From CAZGSN01 sp964371655 (GTDB lineage Bacteria > Desulfobacterota > Binatia > HRBIN30), in contig CAYJOD010000032.1 in the NCBI GenBank assembly GCA_964371655.1, positions 1-60,860 of the forward strand: a stretch of DNA of 60,860 nt, read 5' to 3'. Numbering within the stretch: the stretch's first letter is position 1; each line of letters opens with the position of its first letter. The position numbers and the translations under genes are program-made. The notes under the pieces are model-generated. The model saw nothing but the letters and a program-made list of their open reading frames with translations. It was not told where the DNA came from and did not search any database. Below are positions 34,923 to 45,000 of this stretch, in pieces.

Positions 34923-36743
34923 ATGTTGTGGTCCGACCAAATCGCCCGCAAGGTTAGCGGGCCGCAGTTGATCAACGACTCGAAGACTCCATCGGGGCGT
35001 GTACACGTCGGTGCTTTGCGCGGCGTGCTGATCCACGATGCCGTCTTTCGCTCGCTGAAGGAGCACGGAGTTCCGGTGCGCTATTCGTTCGGCGTCGATG
35101 ACTACGACCCGCTCGACGAAATCCCTGCCGGTTTGGCGGAGCACTTCACGCCCTACCTCGGCGCGCCGTTGTGCAACGTGCCGCCGCCGCCCGGATCCAC
35201 CGCCACCGACGTTGCCGAGCACTACATCAGCGAGTTCTTCGAGATCTTCCGCGAGCTGGGTGTCGACGTCGAGCACTACCGCATGCGCGAGGTCTACCGC
35301 AGCGGTCGCTTCAACGAGGCGATCGACACGATCCTTCGCAACGCCGCCGCGGTTCGCAAAGCCTACCTCGAAGTGAGTGGCGCCAAGCGTCCGGACAATT
35401 GGTTTCCGTTCCAAGTGATCTGCGAGAGCTGCGGTCGCATCGGGACCACCGAGATCACGGGCTACGAAAACGGCGAGGTCGTTTACGCGTGCAGGCCGGA
35501 TCTCGTCACCTGGGCCCGTGGCTGTGGACAGCGCGGGAAGGTGTCGCCGTTCGACGGTCGCGGCAAGCTGCCGTGGAAGCTGGAATGGACAGCGAAGTGG
35601 ACGACCTTTGGGATCACGATCGAAGGAGCCGGCAAGGATCACAACACCAAGGGCGGCTCGCGCGACGTGGCGGCGCGCTGCCTGCGTGAGATCTTCCACA
35701 AGGAACCGCCGCTGAATATCCCGTACGAGTTCTTCCTCGTGGGCGGAGCGAAGATGAGCTCGTCGCGTGGGGTTGGTGCGGCCGCACGCGACATCGCGGA
35801 TCTGCTACCTCCCGAGGTTCTGCGCTTCCTGCTGATCCGGCCGCAGCCGAAGCAGCCCGTTAACTTCGAGCCCGGGGAGAAGTTCATCACCAAGCTCTTC
35901 AACGAGTTCGATCGCACCCACACGCGCAGCTTCCGCGATCCAAAGGTGGGTGAGGAAGACAAACGCGTCTATCTCCTCTCCGAGATCGCGCCCGAGGGCG
36001 ACTACTACGAGGTCAGCATCTCCCTGATTCTGGCGCTGCTGCAGCTTCCGCATCTGTTGTCCATCGAAGCCGAGGTAGAGAAGCGCAAGGGTTCGCCGTT
36101 GACCGAGATCGAGCTGCGCCACCTGCGCCGGCGCATCGCCTCGGCAAAGGTCTGGCTCGATCGCTACGCGAGTGAAGAAGAGAGGATCGTTCTACAAGAA
36201 TCGCTGCCGGCCAGCGCGCAAGAGCTCTCGGCGACGGCACGCGCTTTCCTGCATCGCCTGGCCGCCGCCGTGGAGACGGGTCCTGCGGACGAGGACGCCT
36301 TGCAGACTCTCGTCTTCGATGCGGCGCGGCGCACCCCGATTGACCAACCCCACGCTTTCCAGGCGATCTATCGTGTTCTCTTGGCTCGTGACTCGGGTCC
36401 GAAGGCGGGTAACTTACTGGCGTTCTTGGATCGTGGCTTTGTCACCGCACGATTCCGAGAGCTCGCCTACGCCGAGTCGGATCTGTGGCGTGAAACGGCG
36501 GTATCGAAGGTCGACTTCACAGCCTGGATTGGCCAGCATCGGGAGCAGATCCGAGACGTCACTCCGGAGCTCTTGAAGAATGACGCGCTTGCCGTGGTGG
36601 AGTGTACGATCGCACTCAAGGACGACAAGGTGCACGTCAAACGTCTTCTGGTACCCGACGCCGAAGACGAGGAGAGCAGCCCGCAGGCGCGCGATCTCTT
36701 GAATACGGTCCTCGCCGAAAACGGCTTGCCGCCGGCTTGGTAG
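34923..36743 (+). CDS. lysK: Class I lysyl-tRNA synthetase
   Basis: A 606-residue class I LysRS, the archaeal-type enzyme unrelated to the common class II LysS. The start MLWSDQIARKVSG is the usual N-terminus. The HIGH-like motif is GRVHVGALRG (residues 26-35); the KMSKS-like motif is KMSSS at 277-281 in GGAKMSSSRGVGA. YSFGVDDYDPLDEIP and NWFPFQVICESCGRIGTTE (zinc-like Cys pair) are also family-like. The C-terminal helical anticodon-binding region is present at normal length. No class II LysS is in the window. Confidence 0.94.
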   Translation: MLWSDQIARKVSGPQLINDSKTPSGRVHVGALRGVLIHDAVFRSLKEHGVPVRYSFGVDDYDPLDEIPAGLAEHFTPYLGAPLCNVPPPPGSTATDVAEHYISEFFEIFRELGVDVEHYRMREVYRSGRFNEAIDTILRNAAAVRKAYLEVSGAKRPDNWFPFQVICESCGRIGTTEITGYENGEVVYACRPDLVTWARGCGQRGKVSPFDGRGKLPWKLEWTAKWTTFGITIEGAGKDHNTKGGSRDVAARCLREIFHKEPPLNIPYEFFLVGGAKMSSSRGVGAAARDIADLLPPEVLRFLLIRPQPKQPVNFEPGEKFITKLFNEFDRTHTRSFRDPKVGEEDKRVYLLSEIAPEGDYYEVSISLILALLQLPHLLSIEAEVEKRKGSPLTEIELRHLRRRIASAKVWLDRYASEEERIVLQESLPASAQELSATARAFLHRLAAAVETGPADEDALQTLVFDAARRTPIDQPHAFQAIYRVLLARDSGPKAGNLLAFLDRGFVTARFRELAYAESDLWRETAVSKVDFTAWIGQHREQIRDVTPELLKNDALAVVECTIALKDDKVHVKRLLVPDAEDEESSPQARDLLNTVLAENGLPPAW

Positions 36744-36787
36744 GTCGCGCTCCTCCTTCAGAGACTGTGAAGAGACCGCTGATCTGG

Positions 36788-36850
36788 TGGCGCAGGCGTC
36801 CCGGCCTGCGCAGCCGGGTAGGCACAGAGGCCTGCCCCACCAGGGCTCGG
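36788..36850. repeat. GGTGGCGCAGGC/GCCTGCCCCACC imperfect palindrome
   Basis: CTGGTGGCGCAGGCGTCCC and GAGGCCTGCCCCACCAG form an inverted pair with CCGGCCTGCGCAGCCGGG between. The same vocabulary recurs at 54,301-54,445. Confidence 0.5.
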
Positions 36851-36905
36851 CTCATGAACGCCGGCGCATGGCGCCGGCCCGGCGACTTGCTCGCGGCTTC
36901 TGCGC

Positions 36906-37589
36906 TCACCGCAGCAGCGCCAGCAGGGCGCGAATGCGCGCCGCGTTGGCGCCAATGTCGCCTTTGCCGTCACGCGACTTCGAGCGCATCTGTACGATGC
37001 TGCCGTCATTCAGCGGACGAACCTCGATCACGAAGTCATCCTGAAACCGGAACAGTCGCGAGGTCGATACGCCTTCCAGGGCACGCCGCGACGCATCGAC
37101 ATGGGTCACCTCGGTACCCGGGAGGGCTTTGGCGGCCGCCTCGACCTTGCGAAATGCGTCGTCGGGAGAGCTGCTCAGCTGTAGTCCCTTCAGGTCGGGA
37201 TATCCGGCCTTCTGCTGCGCGGCGAACTCGGCACCGGGGTACTTCATGTCCCTTCCCTGATTACCCGGAAGTGTTGGCGCGTGGACGAATTGCGGCGGAG
37301 CCGTGGGATCGGTGGTGATGTCGTTGATGCGCGGGAGGCCCCTTCCAGGCAGCGCGATCAGCAAGAAGATGGCGGTGATGGCCGCGCCCACCAGTAATCC
37401 CAATCCTCCACCGCTGCCGCGGACAATTGAGATCACCCCCAGTACCAAAGCGATGACGCCGAGGAGACCTCCGAGTCCAAAGCCGACGAACCCGCGCAAC
37501 GGCGCCACGGCACCCGTCATCGCCAAGAGCGGCCCGACAACGAACAGAGCCGCGGCCACACCACTTAGCCGAATTACCCAAGTCCCCAT
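36906..37589 (-). CDS. DUF1499-domain membrane protein
   Basis: A 227-residue protein; the start MGTWVIRLSGVAA follows a strong AAGGAGG. Three hydrophobic helices (about 4-24, 30-58, 62-82; GFVGFGLGGLLGVIALVLGV) precede a DUF1499 domain. The latter includes INDITTDPTAPPQFV, VDASRRALEGVSTSRLFRF and the signature end MRSKSRDGKGDIGANAARI. DUF1499 proteins are common in proteobacteria; the function is unknown. The gene stands alone. Confidence 0.85.
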   Translation of the reverse strand: MGTWVIRLSGVAAALFVVGPLLAMTGAVAPLRGFVGFGLGGLLGVIALVLGVISIVRGSGGGLGLLVGAAITAIFLLIALPGRGLPRINDITTDPTAPPQFVHAPTLPGNQGRDMKYPGAEFAAQQKAGYPDLKGLQLSSSPDDAFRKVEAAAKALPGTEVTHVDASRRALEGVSTSRLFRFQDDFVIEVRPLNDGSIVQMRSKSRDGKGDIGANAARIRALLALLR

Positions 37590-37851
37590 GACTGCCTCCT
37601 TCGCACTTGCGGGCGCGTTTTTGCCCGGCTCCCGAGAGCGTCGCAGCCTCCGTACTTCAGTCCGACTCGCCACGTCAAACTAATTCTCGTCGGCCTCTCT
37701 CTGGCGAATTTAGATTTGCGAAGTAGATCAGCCGTGGCTATAGTGATGATCACGGTTTCTGATCCTAGGTGTGGTTGTGGAAAATCTGGGGTTGGGGAAG
37801 CGGCGGTCGGAGCAGGTCGTCGGCAGTCGCTGTTGCAGGGACCGTAAATGG

Positions 37852-38337
37852 ATGAATCGTCAATCAAAGCATCAGACGGCGAGGGCAGCCATAGCTGGTC
37901 GCCTGCGTCGCATGGGTTTCGGCGTCGAGGAAGTTGCGCGCAACGCCAAGTACGACATGTTGGTCAGCGGCAACATTCGCGTCGCCCTTCGGGTAGCCTT
38001 TCCGGGACAGTATGCCCACACGGTGACGGTCAACGGCCGGCGTTACGCCTACGATTACAAGAGCTGGAATTTCAACTTCCATCGCCATGGTCGTTGGGAC
38101 GAACGCTACTGTGACGTGTTCGTCTGTGTTGCGAAGAACCGCCGCCCTTCGGACGAAATTTTCGTCATCCCAGCCGAATCGGTAACGGGTCCGACCTTCA
38201 GCTTACACGGAGCCGGAAAGCCGTATCGCGGGCGCTACAACGAGTATCGCAATCGTTGGGCAATCTTTCACGATTTGGATGGTACGGCCAGCGACACGGA
38301 CGAAATCGCGGTCGAGCCCCAGTCCAAGGTCGCGTAG
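37852..38337 (+). CDS. Hypothetical protein, possibly PD-(D/E)XK-like fold
   Basis: A 161-residue soluble protein, not firmly recognised. The pattern is LRRMGFGVEEVARNAKYDM followed by LVSGNIRVALRVAF, then DVFVCVAKNRRPSDEIFVI and PAESV. This strand-helix order resembles PD-(D/E)XK-type 'DUF' proteins in which D...V-E-V-K and a hydrophobic strand before 'F-V-I-P' recur. The expected acidic/Lys pair is not complete (R-V-A-L-R-V), so nuclease activity is doubtful. The start is uncertain; a GTG at 37,771 is an alternative. It is flanked by repeats. Confidence 0.5.
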   Translation: MNRQSKHQTARAAIAGRLRRMGFGVEEVARNAKYDMLVSGNIRVALRVAFPGQYAHTVTVNGRRYAYDYKSWNFNFHRHGRWDERYCDVFVCVAKNRRPSDEIFVIPAESVTGPTFSLHGAGKPYRGRYNEYRNRWAIFHDLDGTASDTDEIAVEPQSKVA

Positions 38338-38902
38338 GACGGACAATTCGCAAATCTTTCCTGTCCCTCGATACGGAGCCAGAAAAGACGGGCTCCTTAC
38401 CTGAAACTCGTGGCTTGGGGCTGGGGACTCGGGGCTGGGGGCTAGGGAAGACGAGTTGTTATTCCCGAAGGATCCGAGCCCTGGGCGCGGAGGCGCGACT
38501 ACTCGGGATGAACGGGATGCCCCTTCGCAATAATCCTGAAAACCTCGATTAGAACCGCGGATGAACACGGATGGACGCGGATTCGGAAGGGAACCACTTC
38601 CCTTCGAAGCGTATCGATTTTGTCCGGGCGAATTCATCACCTGAATCCCTGCATGTCCGGTTTCTGGCTGGTCTTATCCGCGTTCATCAGCGTCCATCCG
38701 CGGTTCCAACTGAGTTATTCGGGATAATTTGTCTTCCGTTCCTGCCGAGTAGCCGCCGTCTTCTTGGCGGCGTATCGAGGCAGCCCGTGGTTCATAAATT
38801 CACCGGGGCAGGACGCCCGCGGCTGCAATCCCTCGTTCGATGAGCTCCTGAACGCGCCGTTCGTCTCGAATTAGACAGGGTGGCGACGTCCCCGTGAGAG
38901 CC
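38338..38902. repeat. Repeat cluster: three intergenic palindrome families in one gap
   Basis: Bases 38,365-38,515 hold the GAGTAGC-family halves (CCCTCGATACGGAGCC ... GCGACTACTCGGGATGAACG), split by short CTCGGGGCTGGGG repeats. Bases 38,552-38,707 are an inverted pair, GAACCGCGGATGAACACGG with ATGGACGCGGAT against ATCCGCGTTCATCAGCG and TCCATCCGCGGTTC. Bases 38,736-38,780 are a half-copy of the GAGTAGC family with GGCGGCGTATCGAGG. No gene is supported. Confidence 0.65.
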
Positions 38903-41623
38903 TTACGTCGCGCCGGTGGGGCGGGCGCTTTCGAGCCGCTCCGGAAACCAAGCCCGGAAGGTCGAGCCCGGCTCTGTGGTCACGTCGCTGTCGAGCCGAA
39001 TGGACCCTCCGAGCATCTCGACCAGGCGCCGGACGATGTACAAACCTAACCCAACACCGCCGTAGTGCTGAGCGATCGAGCTATCGGCTTGTTGAAACGG
39101 CTCGAAAATGAGTGCCCGCGCGTCTTCGGGGATGCCGATGCCTGTGTCGCTCACGCAGAACTCGACACCGCCATCGCGGCCGCGGGCGCTGATTCGAACA
39201 TACCCCTCGGCGGTGAACTTGAGGGCATTGCCGATGAGATTGGTGAGGATCATCTTCAGCTTCAGCGGGTCCGTACGCAGCGCGAGTGCGTCAGCACCAA
39301 CCTCCCAGCCGACGCGGACACTCGGCTTCACCTGCCGCAGGTCGATGCCCGCCTTCAGCCGCTCGAATATCGTCGCGACCGAGACGTCTTCAAGCGCCAG
39401 CGGCAGCTGTTTCGCTTCGAGCCGACTGAGATCAAGGGTGGTATTGATCATGTCGAGCAACCCTTCGGCGCTGCGCCCGACACGGCGCACCGTATCGATC
39501 TGCTCGCTGCCCAAGTCGCCGAACTCGCCTTGCTCCAGCAATTGGTTGTAGCCGATGATGACGTTGAGCGGCGTACGCAGCTCGTGCGACATGGTGGCGA
39601 GAAAATCGGCCTTGAAGTGGTTCGCCCGTTCCAGCTGTTCAACGAGCTGCGCGTTCTCCAACGCCAGCGACGCGAGCTTGCCCACGCCGCGGGCGATACG
39701 ATGTTGTCGTGCACTGAACGATCCGTTTGGACCGTGAAACGACGCGGTTTGGGCGCCAATGAGCTTGCCGCCGCGCCGCAGGGCGACAGCGATGGCGGCA
39801 TGCACCCCGTAGCTCGTCAACAAGCCTGCCGGCAGTCCCTGGAGGCTGTCCGGGAGGGCGACGTGCACGAGCTCCTCCCGATCCAATGCCGCGATGATCG
39901 GGTCAACCAGGGCGGTTGGAAAGCCGCCGAAGCGAAACAGGGCCGCTTGCTCGGGAGAATCTCCGTGGCCGGCTACGGGAACGTACGTGTCGGCGTGCGG
40001 CTGTAAGAGGAACGTGTGGCTGGCGTCGCATTGCAGAACTTCGGTGGTCAGCTGACACAGTCGATTGAGCAGCAGCGCGGTGTCGAGCGATGAGATCAGC
40101 TCGCGCCCGACGCGCGCCAGGGCCGCCGCGACTTCGGCCTCCTCTTGCTGCGCGCGGTAGAGCTCGGCGGCCTGGATGCCGACGCCAAGCTGGCGTGCAA
40201 TTCCCTCGAAGAGTTGGACGTCGTCCGCATCGAAGCGCACCGCGCTGCCTTCGCGCGATGCGACCAGAGCCCCCACGACATGGCCGCGCACGATGAGGGG
40301 CGCTGCGATCAGCGCCTGAATCGGAAAGCGGCCCAATAATGACGGCGGGAGCCACGACTGATCGGCAATGTCATTGATGACCAGTGTCGTGCCACCCAGC
40401 AGCAACTCGGCGACGGTGTCGCTCGTATGGAACTCGAGCGCTGCGATCGTGCCCAGCCACTCCGTGGAAATGTTGGAGTGGGCGAGAACGCGAAAGCTGT
40501 CGAGCTCTGGATGCCAATAAAACGTGACCACCCGCGCGCACGGCAGCAGCGCGACGACGCGCCGTTGGACGCAATCAAGCAGCTCCGAGCGTTCCACCGT
40601 CCCACTGATGTCACGAGCAATCTCCAATAAGGCGGTCGTCTTCTGCTCGGCACGTTTGCGGTCGGTGATGTCGCGCGCCACCGCGTACACGAGCCCGTCC
40701 GTCTGCTGCGAAGCACTCCACGAAAGCCAGCGATAGCTGCCGTCCTTATGGCGCCAGCGGTTCTCGAACCGTGACGTGACAATCCCCGTATGGTGGAACT
40801 GCTCGTCGCGGGCGGCCGACTGGTCGTCAGGGTGCACGAGCTCGATCCACGGCCGTGCCAGCAACTCGTCCAGCGTCCATCCGAGGCACTGCTCCCACGC
40901 GGGGTTGAGCCGCTTCAGATCGCCATTGGTGCCGCGGATGCAAAAGGGATCCGGCGACAGCCGGAAGAAGCTGTCGCGCTCGTCCTCGGCGCGTTTGCGC
41001 TGAATCTCCCGCTGCCCGATGGCGGCCTCCAATTGATCCGCGCCGTAGATGGAAGCGACAAGCGCGACCACCACGGGCAGTGCCGCATAGACCGACACGG
41101 CAGCGAACGTGCCGTACACCAAATACGCGTTGATCATGACGCTTAGAGCCGCCATGACGACGGTGGCGAGTTGCGGACCAGCGCCCCATGGCAACAAGAG
41201 GGCGGAAATCATGGCGAGGGTGAGGCAGTTCGCCCGCGTCGTCGCAATGTCCTGGGTAAGGGCTCCGGACAGCGCCGACGTACCGTAGGAAACCGCGGAC
41301 ATGACCAAGGCGATCGCTACCACACTCTGCCACGTGACTCTGGTCCGCAACAGCCACAGGCCGGCCAGCATGCTGGTGAACAGCACGAGCTTCAGAGACA
41401 GGAGGCGGAGAATTTCCGGCCGCCCAGCGAACACATCCGTCAATGTGAAGAGCACGTTGACGGATACGATGATCCACAGGCCAGCCCGCACTCGCTGAAC
41501 GAGCAAGTCCGCAGTCTCGTGCCGTAGCCGTTTGCGCTCAGGCGCCGTTTGCACCATCTTCTCCGAATGCCCGGCCGTAGTTGACACTACTCGATCGGAA
41601 AAGGAAAGCGCCGCCAGGCTCAC
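38903..41623 (-). CDS. Membrane sensor histidine kinase with PAS and two GAF domains
   Basis: A 906-residue kinase. About five hydrophobic helices (residues 47-200, MASE-like) are followed by a PAS domain with PAC segment (FFRLSPDPFCIRGTNGDLKR ... GSYRWLSWSASQQ), two GAF domains (about 330-480 and 510-650), a HisKA domain with H680 in ATMSHELRTPLNVIIGYN, and an HATPase domain with NLIGNALKFT, VSDTGIGIPED and GGVGLGLYIVRRLVEMLGG. It has no receiver, so an unlinked response regulator must take the phosphoryl group. Two single-domain regulators lie 18 kb downstream. The input is unknown. Confidence 0.93.
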   Translation of the reverse strand: MSLAALSFSDRVVSTTAGHSEKMVQTAPERKRLRHETADLLVQRVRAGLWIIVSVNVLFTLTDVFAGRPEILRLLSLKLVLFTSMLAGLWLLRTRVTWQSVVAIALVMSAVSYGTSALSGALTQDIATTRANCLTLAMISALLLPWGAGPQLATVVMAALSVMINAYLVYGTFAAVSVYAALPVVVALVASIYGADQLEAAIGQREIQRKRAEDERDSFFRLSPDPFCIRGTNGDLKRLNPAWEQCLGWTLDELLARPWIELVHPDDQSAARDEQFHHTGIVTSRFENRWRHKDGSYRWLSWSASQQTDGLVYAVARDITDRKRAEQKTTALLEIARDISGTVERSELLDCVQRRVVALLPCARVVTFYWHPELDSFRVLAHSNISTEWLGTIAALEFHTSDTVAELLLGGTTLVINDIADQSWLPPSLLGRFPIQALIAAPLIVRGHVVGALVASREGSAVRFDADDVQLFEGIARQLGVGIQAAELYRAQQEEAEVAAALARVGRELISSLDTALLLNRLCQLTTEVLQCDASHTFLLQPHADTYVPVAGHGDSPEQAALFRFGGFPTALVDPIIAALDREELVHVALPDSLQGLPAGLLTSYGVHAAIAVALRRGGKLIGAQTASFHGPNGSFSARQHRIARGVGKLASLALENAQLVEQLERANHFKADFLATMSHELRTPLNVIIGYNQLLEQGEFGDLGSEQIDTVRRVGRSAEGLLDMINTTLDLSRLEAKQLPLALEDVSVATIFERLKAGIDLRQVKPSVRVGWEVGADALALRTDPLKLKMILTNLIGNALKFTAEGYVRISARGRDGGVEFCVSDTGIGIPEDARALIFEPFQQADSSIAQHYGGVGLGLYIVRRLVEMLGGSIRLDSDVTTEPGSTFRAWFPERLESARPTGAT

Positions 41624-41625
41624 GG

Positions 41626-41897
41626 AGATTCGGAGTAGTTTTTTCGGACCGGCAGCAGCCCCGAAGGGGCGGAAACTCGATAGCCCAGGGCAACGCCCTG
41701 GGAAGGATGCAGCAGCATGCGGTAGCCCTGAAAGGGCGTAACCGATTCCTATGGGGAGCTCGCGTCGGGTATCGCCCCTTCAGGGCTCGGGAGGTTGCGA
41801 TCTTGGTTCCCAGGGCGTTGCCCTGGGCTATTGAATCTTGCCCCTTCGGGGCGAAGCAGTAGGCCAAGCAGTCGGCGGAAAAACCCACTCCGAATCT
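41626..41897. repeat. 272-bp multiply nested palindrome with AGCCCAGGGCAACGCCCTGGG arms
   Basis: At least four inverted pairs are nested. They are AGATTCGGAGTAG / CACTCCGAATCT at the ends; GCCCCGAAGGGGCGG / TTGCCCCTTCGGGGCG; TAGCCCAGGGCAACGCCCTG / CAGGGCGTTGCCCTGGGCTA; and AGCCCTGAAAGGGCG / CGCCCCTTCAGGGCT. It could fold into one long hairpin. It separates the sensor kinase from the RND permease. No gene is supported in the gap. Confidence 0.8.
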
Positions 41898-42080
41898 CAG
41901 AGGCTCAGTCAAAGGATGAGCTGTGCGCGAGCCGGGCTCGCTCCGCGCCGGCCCCTGCATTGCCGCTGCATCGGCGCTCATTTAGAGTGCGCGCCAAGAT
42001 GCGAAGGAGCAAAACGGCAATAACCTCTACGCCCGCGCGCTCTTCCGGATCGTAGCTCGCGCCCGAAAGGTCACGTCAGC

Positions 42081-45000
42081 ATGTGGATTGTCCGTCTCGC
42101 CTTACGTCGACCGCTGTCGGTCGCCGTCATGTCCCTGTTGATGCTTGTGCTCGGGGTGCTGTCCTTCGCGTTGATGAACATCGATATCTTCCCGGCCATC
42201 GATCTGCCGGTGGTGCTGGTGGTGTGGAACTACCCAGGCTTGTCCGCGACCGACATGGAGCGGCGCGTGGTGCTGCTCAGCGAGCGCGCCTTCTCGACCA
42301 CCGTCAATGGCATCGAGCACATGGAGTCGCAGTCGTTCGCGGGTATCGGCATGATCAAGGTGTACTTCCACCCGGGTGCCACGGTGGGCGGCGCCATCGC
42401 CCAGATGAGCTCGGTGTCGGCAACCATCCTGCGCATCATGCCGCCAGGGATCCAGTCGCCCAACATCATCGATTACAACGCCGCCAACGTCCCGGTGGCG
42501 CAGCTCGATGTATCCAGTGAAACGCTGCCCGAACAGGATCTGTTCGACTACGGGATGAACTTCATCCGCCTCAAGTTGTTTACGGTGGAAGGACTGGCGT
42601 CGCCGGCGCCGCTGGGTGGCATGAGCCGCGCCGTGATGGTCAACCTCCATCCCGACCAGCTCTACGCCAACGGCCTCTCGCCGCAGGATGTCTCGGCGGC
42701 GCTGGCCTCAACGAACGTCATCATCCCGGCCGGAACGGCACGGATCGGAGATCGCGAGTACAGCGTCGAGCTCAACGGCAGCCCGCTACGCGTCGACGAC
42801 TTCAATCAGCTGCCGCTCAAGGTCGTGGACGGCACTCCGGTGCTGCTCGGCAACGTCGCTCCCGTCACCAACACCCACCAGGTGCAGACCAACGTCGTGC
42901 GCGTCAATGGCCAGCGCGCCACCTACCTGATGATCATCAAGCGCGCGGCGGCATCGACACTGGCGGTGGTCGACCGGGTCAGGGCGCTCATCCCCGAGAT
43001 TCTGGCCACGGCACCTAAAGGATTGCGCGTGGCGTTGACCTTCGACCAATCGACCTTCGTGCGCGCGGCGCTGTGGGAGGTGGTGCGGGAAGCGCTGATC
43101 GCCGCCGGGCTGGTGGCGATCATGGTGCTGCTCTTCCTAGGATCGCCGCGCAGCATGTTGATCGTCATCATTTCGATCCCGCTATCGATTCTGACCGCCT
43201 TCATCGGGCTCAAGCTCTCCGGGCAAACGATCAACACCATGACCCTCGGCGGCTTGGCGTTGGCCGTGGGCATGTTGGTGGACGATGCCACCGTCGCGGT
43301 GGAGAACATCCATCGCAACCACGTCATGAAGAAGCCGTTGATCCTGGCCATCCTCGACGGTGCCAGCCAGATCGCCATGCCCACCTTCGTCGGAACCCTG
43401 GCCATCTGCATCGTCTTCTTTCCGGTGGTCTTGTTGTCGGGCGTCGCCAAGTTCCTGTTCACGCCGCTGGCCCTGGCCGTTGTGTACGCGATGCTCACTT
43501 CGTACCTGCTGTCGCGCACGCTGGTGACCACCATGGCGCGCTATCTGCTCCCGGCCACCCACGAAGAGCACGCCGGTAGGGGGCGCTGGGGCCGCTTCCT
43601 CGGCGGCTTTGACGCTGGCTTCGAGCGCCTGCGCGAGGCCTATCGCGTCGCCCTCGGTCGCTTCATCGCAGGTCGCGCCTTGGCGTTGTCATGCGCGGGC
43701 TTGGTGATCGCCGCGTCGGCTCTGCTGCTCTTCGTGGTCGGTGAAGACTTCTTCCCCACCACCGACGCCGGCATGATGAGACTGCACGTGCGCGCGCCGA
43801 CGGGCACCCGCATCGAGAAGACCGAACGGATTGTCGACGATGTCGAGCGCACGATCCGCGAGATCATCCCAGCCGACGAGCTGGCCAGCCTCAGCGATAA
43901 CATCGGCGTGCCGGTATCGTACAACCTGGCTTTCTACCAAACCGACAGCATCGGGCCGCAGGATGCCGACGTGCTCGTACAACTGCAGCCCACGCATCGT
44001 CCGACGGCGATGTATCAGGACCGTATCCGCCGCGCCCTCAGGGAAAAGTTCGCCGACACCCAGGTGTACTTCCAAGCTGCGGACATCGTCAGTCAGGTGC
44101 TGAACTTCGGACTGCCCGCCGCCATCGATGCGCAGATCTCGGGCAACGACCTGGAGTCCAGCTATGAGATCGCGACGCGCTTGAAAGCGGCCATGGCGCG
44201 CATCCCCGGGCTGACCGATCTGCGCATCCCCGAGCCCCTCGACTACCCGACGCTGCGCGTCAATGTCGACCGCGCCAAAGCGCTCGAGGTCGGGATCACC
44301 GAAGCGCAGGTGGCATCGAGCCTGCTGACCTCGCTGAGCACTAGCTTCCTGTTGCAGCCCAATCAGTGGCTCGATCCGCGCAACGGTGTGAACTACGGCG
44401 TGCTCCTGCAAACGCCGCAACACATGATGAACTCGATCCAGGCTCTTGGCGCCACGCCACTCAGCCCTGCGCCGCTCGCTGGCATCAGCCCCGCGCCGCA
44501 GTTGCTCGGCAACATTGCCAGCATCACCCAAGGAGTCTCGCCGGCGGTCATCAACCATTACAATGTGCAACGGGTGATCGACGTCAACGCCGGAGTATCC
44601 GGACGCGACCTCGGTAGCGCCGCGGCCGCCGTGGGGCGTGCGATCGCGGATCTCGGCCCGCTTCCGCCCGGCACCAAGATCACCATTCGCGGACAGAGCC
44701 AGGCGATGCGCGAGTCGTTCACGACGCTCGCGCAAGCGCTCGTCCTGGCGGTGATCCTGGTCTACTTGCTGATGGTCGCCAATTTCCAGTCGTGGCTGGA
44801 GCCGTTGATCATTCTGCTCGCGGTCCCGGGCGCGCTCATGGGGGTGTTGTGGATGCTGGTGCTCACCGGGACGACGATCAACGTGGAATCGCTGATGGGG
44901 GCGATCATGGCCGTCGGCGTCGCCGTCGCCAATGGCAACCTGCTGATCACCTTCGCCAACGAATTGCGCGAAGACGGGTACTCGCCGCTGGCGGCTGCGA

